Source: an uncultured Lysobacter sp.
GTDB lineage: Bacteria > Pseudomonadota > Gammaproteobacteria > Xanthomonadales > Xanthomonadaceae
DNA: 6,699 bases
Direction: 5' to 3'
NCBI GenBank assembly: GCA_902805755.1
Contig: CADCUA010000462.1
Location: forward strand, 1 to 6,699
This document shows positions 1-6,001 of this stretch, in pieces. Each line of letters begins with the position of its first letter. The stretch's first letter is position 1. The position numbers were made by a program, and so were the translations under genes. The notes below the pieces were generated by a model. The model saw only the letters and a list, made by a program, of their open reading frames with translations, searched no databases and was not told the origin of the DNA.

Positions 1-1189
1 TGACGAGATACGCGAGCGCCACACCCGCTGCCTCGACACCCGATAGCGCGCCAACGCCCAGCGCCCAGCGCGCGCCAAAGCGGTCCGCCACCCAGCCCAC
101 CAGCGGCGCACCGACCGGGGTGCCGCCCATGGCCACGGCGATGCGCAATGCCAGCACGCGGCCGCGCATCGCGCGTTCGGTGGTGAGCTGCACCATCGAG
201 GTGCTCGCCGTCATGAACGTCAGCGCGGCGAGGCCGACGAACACCAGCACGATCGCGAACGACCAGGGGCCCGGCATTACCGCGGCTACGGCCGTCGCGA
301 CGCCGAACGCCGCCGCCGAGCCGCCCATCAGCGCCATGCCCGGCATCGGCCGCCGCGCCGACAGCAACGCCCCGCTCATCGTGCCGACCGCCATCGCCGA
401 GGTGAGCAGCCCGTACTGGCTGGCATCGCCGTCGAACACCGTGACCGACATCATCGAGACGAACAGCGCGAAGTTGAAGCCGAACGTCCCGATCAGCGCG
501 AGCATCACCAGCACCGCGACCAGGTCCGGCCGCTGCGCGACGTAGCGGAAGCCGGCCAGCGTGCTGCCACGCGTGCGCTCGGGCCGTGGCTCGACATGCA
601 GCTCGTGCTTGCGCAGGCAGCGGATCGTGACCAGCACGCCCGCATACGACGCCGCGTTGACCATGAACAGCCAGCCCTCGCCCACCGCCGCGATCAACAG
701 GCCCGCCACCGCAGGCCCGATCAGGCGCGCCGCGTTGAACGAGGTGGAATTCAGCGCGACCGCGTTCGCGAGGTGCTCGTCGCTGACCATGTCCGACACG
801 AACGCCTGCCGCGCCGGCGCATCGAACGCCGTGACGCAGCCCAGCCCGAACGCGAACGCGTACACCTGCCACAGCTGCACCACGCCCAGCAGCGTGACCA
901 GCCCCAGGCCGAGCGCAAGCAGGCCGGCCGCCGCCTGCGTCCACATCAGCAGCCTGCGGCGGTCCAGGTGATCGGCCGCCCAGCCCGCCAGTGGCAGCAG
1001 CAACAAAGGCGGGCCGAACTGCAGCGCCATCACCCACCCCACCGCCGTCGCGCTGTGGTCGGTGAGCTGGGTCAGCACCAGCCAGTCCTGCCCGATGCGC
1101 TGCATCCACGTGCCCACGTTGGACACGAGCGCGCCCCCGGCCCAGACGCGGTAGTTGTAGATCCGGAGGGAGGAGAAGGTGCCGCTCAC
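1..1189 (-). CDS. MFS exporter, EntS-like (MFS_3 family), C-terminus cut by window edge
   Basis: An inner-membrane proton-driven exporter of the major facilitator superfamily; the substrate cannot be told from the sequence, and relatives include siderophore and drug exporters. Translating the reverse strand gives about 396 uninterrupted residues rich in hydrophobic segments. The N-terminus reads SLRIYNYRVWAGGALVSNVG then TWMQRIGQDWLVL, the usual opening of this family. A motif A loop follows TM2 (GWAADHLDRRRLL, near residue 70), then FDAPARQAFVSDMV near 122, and the typical late block RGRVLALR...GTPVGAPLVGWVADRFGARWAL near 342-376. Start: GTG at 1189-1187. An in-frame TAG lies only five codons upstream (1204-1202) and the next in-frame starts fall inside TM1, so this start is well fixed although no clear ribosome site precedes it. 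The family is usually a little over 400 residues, so few codons are missing. It is divergent from the kinase gene. The family call is firm; the substrate is unknown. Confidence 0.93.
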   Translation of the reverse strand, partial: MSGTFSSLRIYNYRVWAGGALVSNVGTWMQRIGQDWLVLTQLTDHSATAVGWVMALQFGPPLLLLPLAGWAADHLDRRRLLMWTQAAAGLLALGLGLVTLLGVVQLWQVYAFAFGLGCVTAFDAPARQAFVSDMVSDEHLANAVALNSTSFNAARLIGPAVAGLLIAAVGEGWLFMVNAASYAGVLVTIRCLRKHELHVEPRPERTRGSTLAGFRYVAQRPDLVAVLVMLALIGTFGFNFALFVSMMSVTVFDGDASQYGLLTSAMAVGTMSGALLSARRPMPGMALMGGSAAAFGVATAVAAVMPGPWSFAIVLVFVGLAALTFMTASTSMVQLTTERAMRGRVLALRIAVAMGGTPVGAPLVGWVADRFGARWALGVGALSGVEAAGVALAYLV

Positions 1190-1331
1190 TGGCGCGAGAG
1201 CCTAGACGAGCGCGTCTCCCGGCGGGGTCAAGGCGGACGGCTGCCACCGCGCCGGTGTTCAACCTGCGGCAGCACTGCGACGACGTTCCCCACCGCGCCT
1301 GCCGTGGCCGCGACCCGGGTCCGGCCGATTG

Positions 1332-1346
1332 CCTGAAGCCATCAGG
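1332..1346. promoter_or_regulatory. Dyad CCTGA-N5-TCAGG abutting a -35 box
   Basis: A perfect 5-base inverted repeat with a 5-base spacer (CCTGAAGCCATCAGG) ends exactly where the -35 hexamer of the kinase promoter begins. The position suits an activator or repressor site, and it lies between two divergent genes. The arms are short, so chance is a real alternative. Function is inferred from location only. Confidence 0.35.
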
Positions 1347-1376
1347 TTGCCGTTGCCGCACCCGCGTTCCTACAAT
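1347..1376 (+). promoter_or_regulatory. Sigma-70-type promoter for the hybrid kinase gene
   Basis: The -35 hexamer TTGCCG (1347-1352) and the -10 hexamer TACAAT (1371-1376) are separated by 18 bases. Both are good matches to the consensus in an otherwise GC-rich stretch. Transcription would start near 1383, giving a leader of about 50 bases before the ATG at 1433. A second TTGCCG copy directly follows the first but would leave only 12 bases of spacing, so the first is preferred. Confidence 0.65.
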
Positions 1377-1432
1377 CAAACCTCGCGGCTGCGTCAGCGC
1401 GACCCTCTCACGGGCACGCGGGCCAGCGGACG

Positions 1433-3793
1433 ATGCTGAAACGGAAGAAGTTCGCCAAGCGCCTGTCGGTCGGGTTGAGCAGCCTGGTCATGGCCGGATC
1501 GGCGCTGACGCTGCTCGGATGGGGCGCGGGGCTGCGCCGGTTGACCGACTGGTTCGACCACGACATTTCACAGCTGCCCAATAACGCCGTGGGCGTGTTC
1601 GCAGCGGGCGCTGCGACGCTTCTGCTGGCACTTGGGCACCGACGCGTGAGCGCTGGCTTCGCACTGATCGCCGGACTGATCGGCGGTGCGACGCTTCTGC
1701 AGCACCTCACGGGCGTCGACTTTGGCATCGACCGCCTGCTGCTGACCCATAACTGGGGCCATAGCGCCACGGTGCACCCGGGGCGGATGGGCGTTCCCGG
1801 ATCCACGTCCCTGCTGCTCACCAGCATTGCCATCCTGTTGTCATTGACGGAGCGCACGCGAGGCTGGTCTGCGGCGGGTGGCCTGGTGGTGGTCGCGATC
1901 ACGGCGGTGTCGATCGTCGGCTATCTGCTGGGCGCGAAGCTCTTCTATACGGTCCCTCACCTCACCACCATCGCGCTGCAGACCGCCATCCTGCTGCTGG
2001 CGGTGGGCCTGGCGCTGGTGGCAGCCCTGCCCGACCGCAGGCCCACCAGCCTGCTGATCGAAGACTCCGCGGCCGCCCTGCTGGTGTTGCGGTCGTTGCC
2101 CGGGATCGTGCTGGTGCCGGTGCTCATCGGATGGGCGACGCTGCAGGGCCAGCGCGTGGGCCTGTTCGACCATGCCTTCGCCACGGCGGCCATTGTGCTG
2201 ATCCTGACCGTGCTGCTCAGCGTCATGCTCTGGCGCACTGCGGTAGCGGTGCGGGGGCACAATCTGGCACTGAGCCGGAGCCAGGAGCGCCTGTCGGCGA
2301 TGCTGGGCAGCATCACCGATGCGTTCATGACGCTGGATTCGCAGTGGCGGTACGTCTTCGTCAACGATCACAGCCAGGCGCACTGGGGCAAGCGTCCCGA
2401 GGCCATGCTCGGCTCCACCATCTGGAAGGAATTTCCCGAAGCCGTCGGCTCCGAGGCCTATCGCCAGCTGCACCGCGCGATGCAGGAGCGGGTCACGGTC
2501 GAATACGAGTACTTCCACGAGCCGATGCAGAAGTGGTACGGCAGCCGCGCCTACCCGACCGAAGGCGGCGGCCTTGCCGTGTATTCGCGCGACATCAGCG
2601 TGCAGAAGCGCAACGAGCAGCAGTTGCGCCAGCTCGCGAATGACCTGGGCGAAGCGAACAAGCGCAAGAGTGCGTTCCTGGCAACGCTCGCGCATGAACT
2701 GCGCAATCCCCTGGCGCCGATCGTCAGCGGTCTGGAACTTCTCAAGCGGGGCGCGCGCGAGCCTGCCGTGGTCGAGCGCACCCGCCTGGTGATGGAACGC
2801 CAGGCCCTGCAGCTGGTGCGGCTGATCGACGACCTGCTCGACATGGGCCGCATCGACGCCGACAAGCTCGAGTTGCGCATGGAACGCGTGGCATTGGCGG
2901 ACATCCTCCAGCAGGCGCTGGAAGCCTGCGGCCCCGGATTGGACAAGGCCTGTCACGTGACAAGCGTGTCCCTACCGCCCGAACCGATCGTGCTGCACGC
3001 CGACGAACTGCGCATGGTGCAGGTGTTCGTGAACCTGCTCACCAACGCGTGCAAGTTCACCGGCCCCAACGGGCGCATCGATATCGAGGCGACCATCGAC
3101 GGGCAGGACGTCGTCGTGGCCGTGCGCGATACCGGCATCGGCATTCCCGCGGACAAGCTGGAAGAGATCTTCGGCATGTTCTCTCAGGTGGACCAGTCGC
3201 TCGAACGCGAACAGCAGGGCCTGGGCATCGGCCTGACCCTGGTCCAGCGCATGGTGCAGCTGCACGGCGGCAGCGTCAGCGCCCACAGTGCCGGGCGCGG
3301 CCACGGCAGCACTTTCAGCGTGCGCCTGCCGATGGCCGAGGCTCAGGCGCCCGCAGCCGCTTCGCCCCACATGCCGGCGTCGAGCAACGGCCCTGCGAAG
3401 CGCGTGCTCGTGGTCGACGACAATCGCGACGCCGCCGATACCGTCGCGCTGCTGCTTTCGTTGCACGACCACGTGGTCGATGTGGCGTACAGCGGGGAGG
3501 CCGCGCTGCAGCGTGCGACGGTGTTCGCGCCGGACGTCGTCCTGCTGGACATCGGCATGCCGGGCATGAGCGGCTACGACGTCTGCCGCATCCTGCGCTC
3601 GCAGCCGGGCGGCGATCGCATGCGTCTCGTTGCGCTCACGGGCTGGGGCAAGGACGAAGATCGCGAACGTTCCGGACTTGCCGGCTTCGACGCCCACCTG
3701 GTCAAGCCGGTCGATGCCGAGACGCTGGCGGGCGTAATCGCCCCGAACGCCGAGTCGGGTTCATTGGCTGCAGGAGCGGACGCAGCGGCATGA
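1433..3793 (+). CDS. Membrane-bound PAS hybrid sensor histidine kinase/response regulator
   Basis: A 786-residue hybrid two-component kinase that senses an unknown signal at the inner membrane, autophosphorylates on His and passes the phosphate to its own receiver. The N-terminal 270 residues hold about eight hydrophobic segments (near 11-30, 51-68, 74-93, 124-138, 148-166, 178-199, 223-240, 249-268) with no large periplasmic domain, so sensing is probably within or near the membrane. A PAS-like domain spans about 283-392. HisKA: FLATLAHELRNPLAPI with phospho-acceptor His421. ATPase: N-box NLLTNACKFT with Asn538, DTGIGIP at 566-572, GLGIGL at 596-601. An Ala/Pro linker leads to the receiver (about 656-770) with Asp662/663, phospho-acceptor Asp706, Thr736 and Lys758, spaced as in CheY. 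All catalytic residues are present. No HPt domain or DNA-binding output is fused or encoded nearby, so the downstream partner is unknown. The ribosome site before the ATG is weak (GCGGA). Domain calls are firm; signal and output are unknown. Confidence 0.95.
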   Translation: MLKRKKFAKRLSVGLSSLVMAGSALTLLGWGAGLRRLTDWFDHDISQLPNNAVGVFAAGAATLLLALGHRRVSAGFALIAGLIGGATLLQHLTGVDFGIDRLLLTHNWGHSATVHPGRMGVPGSTSLLLTSIAILLSLTERTRGWSAAGGLVVVAITAVSIVGYLLGAKLFYTVPHLTTIALQTAILLLAVGLALVAALPDRRPTSLLIEDSAAALLVLRSLPGIVLVPVLIGWATLQGQRVGLFDHAFATAAIVLILTVLLSVMLWRTAVAVRGHNLALSRSQERLSAMLGSITDAFMTLDSQWRYVFVNDHSQAHWGKRPEAMLGSTIWKEFPEAVGSEAYRQLHRAMQERVTVEYEYFHEPMQKWYGSRAYPTEGGGLAVYSRDISVQKRNEQQLRQLANDLGEANKRKSAFLATLAHELRNPLAPIVSGLELLKRGAREPAVVERTRLVMERQALQLVRLIDDLLDMGRIDADKLELRMERVALADILQQALEACGPGLDKACHVTSVSLPPEPIVLHADELRMVQVFVNLLTNACKFTGPNGRIDIEATIDGQDVVVAVRDTGIGIPADKLEEIFGMFSQVDQSLEREQQGLGIGLTLVQRMVQLHGGSVSAHSAGRGHGSTFSVRLPMAEAQAPAAASPHMPASSNGPAKRVLVVDDNRDAADTVALLLSLHDHVVDVAYSGEAALQRATVFAPDVVLLDIGMPGMSGYDVCRILRSQPGGDRMRLVALTGWGKDEDRERSGLAGFDAHLVKPVDAETLAGVIAPNAESGSLAAGADAAA

Positions 3794-3962
3794 TCCCGGG
3801 CATCAAGCTGCTCGCTCAGTGACCCGGTCGGAGTCAGCGATCGCCGGACCGGACCTTTGCAGATCGGAATGCAGCCTGCCGCTGCTTGAAGTGAACCCCA
3901 CCGCGCCACTCTGACACCGGTTGCCTGCGTCCGCATCCAGAGACGAACAGGCGTGCCCGTTG

Positions 3963-4391
3963 TCAGCGGGCAGCCGATATCTCGATGACCACCGCCCACG
4001 CGACTGCCGCGACAAAGCATGCACCGATGAGGGCCATCAGCAGTCCCGGGTGAAACCGCTGGAGACGCGGGTGCGACGTGGTGACACGCCGTTGCCACGA
4101 CACCTGCGTTCGCCAGCGCGCATCGTCCGCCAGGTAGTGGCGGAGCAGCTGCGCCGTGGTCTCGAGCGACAACGTTGGGCCGGACGTCTGGAAATGCGTC
4201 TCCTGCGAGCCATCGCGATATTCGACGTCGAACCCGTCCCGGGCGCATCCGATCGCCTGCATGAACTCGTCCTCGCCGCGCGACAGGATGAGGAACGAGT
4301 CCTGGCCGCCCGCAAGGCGTGCAAGCGCATCGGCGATCTGCACCGCCGTAGGCTGCGCCGTGCCTGTGCCGTCACCGGTCTGTAGTTCCAT
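3963..4391 (-). CDS. Unassigned protein with a single C-terminal membrane helix
   Basis: A 142-residue protein I do not recognise. Residues 1-105 look soluble and folded: a helix-forming start (IADALARLAGG), a strand pair (SFLILSRGEDEFMQAIG, then GFDVEYRDGSQETHFQT), a helix (LSLETTAQLLRHYLADDARW) and VSWQRR. A basic stretch leads to one strong hydrophobic helix at about 115-137 that ends five residues before the C-terminus, with no signal peptide. This predicts a tail-anchored inner-membrane protein with its domain in the cytoplasm. The ATG at 4391-4389 has GGAG five bases upstream (4400-4397). About 80% of codons end in G or C, which supports this frame over the overlapping ones. The compact alpha/beta domain recalls small immunity-type or orphan domains, but that is only an impression. 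It lies 67 bases after the stop of the upstream minus-strand gene and could share its transcript. Confidence 0.75.
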   Translation of the reverse strand: MELQTGDGTGTAQPTAVQIADALARLAGGQDSFLILSRGEDEFMQAIGCARDGFDVEYRDGSQETHFQTSGPTLSLETTAQLLRHYLADDARWRTQVSWQRRVTTSHPRLQRFHPGLLMALIGACFVAAVAWAVVIEISAAR

Positions 4392-4413
4392 GCAGTCTCC
4401 GGCCTAGGTGCCG

Positions 4414-4434
4414 ACGCGCATCAACGATGCGTGT
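4414..4434. other. Hairpin between two minus-strand genes
   Basis: CGCATC (4417-4422) and GATGCG (4426-4431) form a perfect 6-base stem around a 3-base loop. On the plus strand the stem extends to nine pairs with one G-U; on the minus strand, where it would be transcribed, that position is a C-A mismatch flanked by two more pairs. It sits 23 bases upstream of the start of the 142-residue gene and just after the stop of the 102-residue gene. No U-tract follows, so it is not a classic terminator. It could be an RNA-processing or stabilising structure, or an operator. Confidence 0.35.
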
Positions 4435-4458
4435 GGTGGATAAAGACTCATAGCCGCG

Positions 4459-4767
4459 TCAACCCGATGCCCCATACGGTGCGTCGAGCGCGCCCCAGCG
4501 TTCCGCAACAACAAGGCCCGGCGCGACGCCGACCGCGTAGCCTGTCAGGGTCACGGGATACGACGGCCACAGGTCCCACCAGTACCCGTTCGCCAGCGAA
4601 ACAGCCCGGCCCGGCAGAATGCTCGGCACGAGCGCGAGCACGGGCGTCCGGCGGCTGAGCATGTTCGGCGCACCGCATGCGTGCGCGACCGGCACTATCG
4701 CGATCGCGACGTCCCGCCCGTGCACGTGCACGGGGTGCCGGCACTCGACGCACGGGTACAGCGGCAT
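4459..4767 (-). CDS. Small unassigned protein with N-terminal Cys/His cluster
   Basis: A 102-residue protein of unknown function. The ATG (4767-4765) lies 4 bases past the stop of the SseB-domain gene, so the two are probably co-transcribed and perhaps translationally coupled; the ribosome site is weak. The N-terminus carries PCVECRHPVHVHG, with Cys6, Cys9, His11, His14 and His16, followed by His29 and Cys31, a pattern that could bind a metal. The middle is fairly hydrophobic (RTPVLALVPSILPG), then an aromatic-rich stretch (GYWWDLWPSYP) and a Gly/Val-rich tail. There is no signal peptide or long membrane helix. About 84% of codons end in G or C, which favours this frame over the overlapping minus-strand frame ending at 4448. 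Existence as a gene is likely; function is open. Confidence 0.62.
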   Translation of the reverse strand: MPLYPCVECRHPVHVHGRDVAIAIVPVAHACGAPNMLSRRTPVLALVPSILPGRAVSLANGYWWDLWPSYPVTLTGYAVGVAPGLVVAERWGALDAPYGASG

Positions 4768-4771
4768 CGCG

Positions 4772-5158
4772 TCAGCTCGGCTTGCCTGCGAGCGAACGCA
4801 CCTCGTCAGGCGACAGCACCAGCGAGTGGCGATAGCCCGGGTTCAAGGCGATGCCGAACGGCGCCGGCGTGATCGCGAGCGCCCAGCTGAAGTCGGTCAC
4901 CAGGCAATGCTCGTATTCCGGCTGTTGCCTGATCCACGGCGTTGCCTTGTCGGGCGAGGTGAACGTCGCGAGCACTGGGTAGCCCTGCTCGGCATTGAGG
5001 GTGAGCGGCTTCGCATCCTTCGCGAGCGCGCCGTTCTCCAGGCCCTTGTTCAAGGGAATGGCGACCCGCGCCGCGGCGAGCGCATCCACCAGCTCGTCCC
5101 GGCGCGCGGCGTCGCCGCTGATCGTGATGAGCAGTTCTTCCAGCGAGCGGGCTTCCAC
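4772..5158 (-). CDS. SseB-domain protein (single N-terminal SseB domain)
   Basis: A 128-residue cytoplasmic protein matching the N-terminal SseB domain, named after the E. coli 'enhanced serine sensitivity' protein; the molecular role of the family is poorly defined. Seen here: an N-terminal helix (SLEELLITI), a helix-strand unit ending VAIPLNKG near 32-39, then GYPVLATFTSPDKATPW at 59-75 with the family's FTSP signature, a central CLVTDFSWALAI segment, and FGIALNPGYRHSLVLSPDEV at 101-120 with the conserved LNPG turn. The two-domain E. coli protein is about twice as long; the C-terminal SseB domain is absent here. The start is GTG at 5158-5156, chosen because a full AAGGAG sits 8 bases upstream. 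It heads a minus-strand run with the 102-residue gene 4 bases downstream. The family match is good; a biochemical role cannot be assigned. Confidence 0.85.
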   Translation of the reverse strand: MEARSLEELLITISGDAARRDELVDALAAARVAIPLNKGLENGALAKDAKPLTLNAEQGYPVLATFTSPDKATPWIRQQPEYEHCLVTDFSWALAITPAPFGIALNPGYRHSLVLSPDEVRSLAGKPS

Positions 5159-5166
5159 GCGGTGCT

Positions 5167-5172
5167 CTCCTT
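5167..5172 (-). promoter_or_regulatory. Ribosome binding site fixing a GTG start
   Basis: AAGGAG on the minus strand, 8 bases before the GTG at 5158-5156. It is the best ribosome site in the window among the minus-strand genes and decides the start of the SseB-domain gene. Confidence 0.8.
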
Positions 5173-5272
5173 GTGTTGGACCGGCCTTCGTCCACGGGCA
5201 AGCCCCGGCCAGGCCGCGAACGCATTCACCCGCACGACGCGTGCAGACGCTGGAGAGCGTACGGCGTCGCTT

Positions 5273-5300
5273 ATTAGAGCCACGTCAGTGAGCGGCTTAA
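5273..5300 (-). promoter_or_regulatory. Possible promoter for the SseB-domain gene
   Basis: On the minus strand, TTAAGC (5300-5295) and TCTAAT (5278-5273) are separated by 16 bases, in the most AT-rich patch of the spacer. The start of transcription would lie about 105 bases before the GTG. The -35 match is weak and the spacing is one short of optimal, so this is a candidate only. Confidence 0.3.
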
Positions 5301-5385
5301 CGCGCCGGCATGCGTGCACCTCGATGGCAGTGCGCAAGCGGCGGAAGCGATCGCGATTCACGCCGCATGATCCGGGAGCGTGATG

Positions 5386-5427
5386 GCATCGCACGATGCG
5401 TCACTGCGATACACGCTGGACGCATCG
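5386..5427. repeat. Overlapping GATGC inverted repeats
   Basis: Three blocks share one core: GCATCG (5386-5391), CGATGCGTC (5394-5402) and GACGCATCG (5419-5427). The middle block pairs perfectly over 9 bases with the third across a 16-base gap, and over 6 bases with the first across a 2-base gap. Both hairpins cannot form at once. The function is unknown; it could be a binding site for a dimeric regulator or an RNA structure. Confidence 0.45.
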
Positions 5428-5635
5428 ACAGGAACATGGCCACGCCAACGGCAAGACCCCGCGCCGGTCTCGCTGCAACCGGATGAACATGGCGCTTCAA
5501 CGCGATCGCGAATGGCGGTACTGGCACCCGCGATCGCAGCGTCGATACGTCATCCGTGCGCGACGAACCGTGGACGCGACCGAAGCCATGCTTCCCACTG
5601 CATCGGCCCCGTGCGTGCAACCTGCCCTGCCCATC

Positions 5636-5641
5636 AGGAGG
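5636..5641 (+). promoter_or_regulatory. Ribosome binding site fixing an internal ATG start
   Basis: AGGAGG lies 6 bases before the ATG at 5648. It decides the start of the 114-residue gene in favour of 5648 over the longer in-frame option at 5396, which has no comparable site. Confidence 0.85.
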
Positions 5642-5647
5642 CAATCA

Positions 5648-5992
5648 ATGACAGATCCCGCTGGTGATGCACGCAGCACCGGATCGATGCCACCCGAACT
5701 GGTCGGCCTGTCCGTCCATGACCTGCCCGACGTGAACGACCGCGCGGGCATCGTCAGATTCGCCGGCCGATTCCAGGGGTACCTGCGCTTCGGCTCGTTC
5801 GAAGCGTGCGCCGCCCACGCCACGGCGCGCCGCCGCGAGACGCTGGTGGACCTGATGAACGAGCTGTTCTTCTCGCTGCGTGCCTCGCGCCACGGCGGGC
5901 ACGATGGGTTCATGGATGACTATGCGGAGCTGCGTCCGCTGATCGCGGCGAAACTGGCGCTGAGCAATCATCAAACGCCACAGGAACGTTGA
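5648..5992 (+). CDS. Unassigned 114-residue soluble protein
   Basis: I do not recognise this protein. The frame is open back to 5396, but the ATG at 5648 is preceded by a consensus AGGAGG six bases away, and the upstream codons lack the third-position G/C bias seen from here on. The first 25 residues look disordered. A helical, mildly charged body follows: IVRFAGRFQGYLRFGSFEACAA (36-57), RRRETLVDLMNELFFSLRAS (61-80), then DGFMDDYAELRPLIAAKLAL (86-105). There is one Cys (54), no signal peptide and no membrane helix, so it is probably a small cytoplasmic alpha-helical protein. The stop (5990-5992) is 9 bases before the lipoprotein start, and the next ribosome site overlaps this stop, so the two form an operon. 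Confidence 0.8.
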   Translation: MTDPAGDARSTGSMPPELVGLSVHDLPDVNDRAGIVRFAGRFQGYLRFGSFEACAAHATARRRETLVDLMNELFFSLRASRHGGHDGFMDDYAELRPLIAAKLALSNHQTPQER

Positions 5993-6001
5993 GGTCAGCC
6001 C

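Larger units (their letters stand above)
5173..5635. other. Divergent intergenic spacer without a credible gene
   Basis: This stretch lies between the divergent SseB-domain gene and the 114-residue gene. Open frames cross it on both strands, but their products are rich in Arg, His and Pro with no domain-like pattern. In the frame that runs into the 114-residue gene, about 69% of codons from 5396 to 5647 end in G or C, clearly below the 80-85% in nearby genes. It holds a possible minus-strand promoter near 5273-5300, a set of GATGC-based inverted repeats at 5386-5427, and three copies of the octamer GCGATCGC (5347, 5502, 5530). I see no tRNA or clear RNA gene; a small RNA cannot be excluded. 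Confidence 0.6.

Noticed and set aside
120..1336. Overlapping plus-strand open frames of up to about 250 codons
   Set aside because: They lie antisense to the MFS exporter frame, whose product has clear family motifs. The plus-strand products are Arg/Ala/Ser/Thr-rich without domain patterns, a common artefact of GC-rich DNA.
1841..3697. Long minus-strand frames of 371 and 241 codons inside the kinase gene
   Set aside because: The kinase frame has every catalytic motif across this stretch. The antisense products are His/Gln/Arg-rich and low in structure, so they are shadows.
3824..3852. CCGGTC/GACCGG pair after the kinase stop, as a terminator
   Set aside because: The stem is only 6 bases with a 17-base loop and only three T residues follow after several other bases, so it does not meet the usual pattern.
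3954..3972. TGCCCG/CGGGCA stem-loop spanning the stop codon of the 142-residue gene
   Set aside because: It is a short 6-base stem with a 7-base loop and no U-tract on the minus strand, and it overlaps coding sequence; chance is likely in GC-rich DNA.
4619..5383. A 254-codon plus-strand frame
   Set aside because: It is antisense to the SseB-domain gene, which has recognisable motifs and a consensus ribosome site. The plus-strand product is Arg-rich and has no comparable start signal.
5396..5647. An N-terminal extension of the 114-residue protein by 84 codons
   Set aside because: Third-position G/C drops to about 69% in this part, the residues are Arg/His-rich, and a consensus AGGAGG points to the ATG at 5648.
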